DNA of 51,939 bases from NCBI GenBank assembly GCA_023381895.1, contig JAMCTA010000045.1:610-52548 (forward strand), given 5' to 3'. The position numbers and the translations under genes are program-made. This stretch comes from Chloroflexota bacterium. Lineage in GTDB: Bacteria; Chloroflexota; UBA4733. Below, one piece after another: positions 51,723 through 51,939 of this stretch. The number at the start of each line of letters is the position of its first letter. Position 1 is the stretch's first letter. Below the pieces are notes generated by a model, which worked only from the letters and a program-made list of their open reading frames with translations, made no database searches and was not told the origin of the DNA.

Positions 51723-51939
51723 ATGTTCTCAGAGGCCTTGCTCGCGGGTCGGTATCAACTGCAACAGCTGATCACGGCGGACACTCTGAAGGAGCTCTGG
51801 TCGGCGCGAGATGTGCGCTTGGATCGAGACGTCACCGTTGAGCTGGTGACGGCGAGTTCCGCTGAGCTGCGGGCGCGGTTCACGTCGCGTGCCCGGCTGC
51901 TCGCGGCGAATAACCACCCCCAACTCGTGAGCGTGTATG
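51723..51939 (+). CDS. Protein-kinase-fold protein, N-terminal part (runs off window)
   Basis: GGAGAAAG lies directly before ATG 51723. The visible 72 residues align with the N-lobe of bacterial Ser/Thr kinases: AGRYQLQQLITADTLKELWS, ARDVRLDRDVTVELV, and RLLAANNHPQLVSVY. The glycine-rich loop is replaced by ITADTLKELW, and the ATP-binding Lys of the usual VAVK is Glu (VTVE). Both changes would prevent normal ATP binding, so it may be a pseudokinase. The rest lies outside the window. Confidence 0.7.
   Translation, partial: MFSEALLAGRYQLQQLITADTLKELWSARDVRLDRDVTVELVTASSAELRARFTSRARLLAANNHPQLVSVY

Noticed and set aside
1..51939. CRISPR arrays, tRNA or rRNA genes
   Set aside because: No regularly spaced repeats and no GTTCRA-type arm with a matching acceptor stem were seen; a covariance search would settle this.

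Overview
ORGANISM. About 52 kb of fairly GC-rich bacterial chromosome. The gene set (four-GAF soluble histidine kinase, choline-sulfatase-like enzymes, PmoA/DUF6807 and Gfo/Idh sugar genes, VPS10/BNR-type repeat protein, Trm112-RluD-FolP-FolK cluster, GTG/TTG starts, purine-rich Shine-Dalgarno sites) looks most like Chloroflexota, perhaps the Thermomicrobia. This is inferred from gene style; no rRNA or tRNA gene was seen. LAYOUT. 1-19 kb is mostly ordinary chromosome: membrane proteins, methyltransferase, glutamate dehydrogenase, GAF kinase and lone receiver domain, ArsB-like permease, TIM-barrel isomerase, secreted amidase plus GerMN lipoprotein, a YdcZ-like transporter, the Trm112-RluD-FolP-FolK run, and a catabolic operon of sulfatase, broken enolase-superfamily gene and second sulfatase. 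19-21.3 kb is transitional: a two-gene unit with a three-TM protein and a tiny basic protein, a solute-binding lipoprotein gene fused to a transposase tail, and a GntR/FCD regulator. 21.3-34 kb is an accessory island bounded by two apparently identical, directly oriented 1320-bp IS630-family elements. Between them lie an IS5-family element nested inside an older IS630-like element, relics of IS5, IS110 and ISAs1 transposases, a truncated COG1205-type helicase, VapBC, a PIN-domain relic, a pterin dehydratase, a GH5 lipoprotein and a DUF2335-like protein. 34-42 kb is a second catabolic block: Gfo/Idh dehydrogenase cut by the IS630 copy, PmoA/DUF6807 protein, two Dpp-type permeases and a 1053-residue beta-propeller protein. 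42-51.9 kb is housekeeping again: M20 peptidase, IlvE with a structured leader, GT39-like protein, MutY, FAD oxidoreductase, Sua5, HAD phosphatase, and the start of a kinase-fold protein without the usual ATP-binding residues. HOW THE PARTS RELATE. The sulfatase operon, binding-protein stub and GntR gene on the left, and the permeases and sugar-processing genes on the right, look like two halves of one catabolic locus separated by the island. Similar GTATAC-centred sites lie upstream of the GntR gene and of the permeases. The permeases have no adjacent binding protein or ATPase, while the binding-protein gene left of the island is destroyed, so the transporter may be orphaned. The island is mainly a mobile-element graveyard with pieces of what may once have been a defence locus. 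No CRISPR array or intact known defence system was found.
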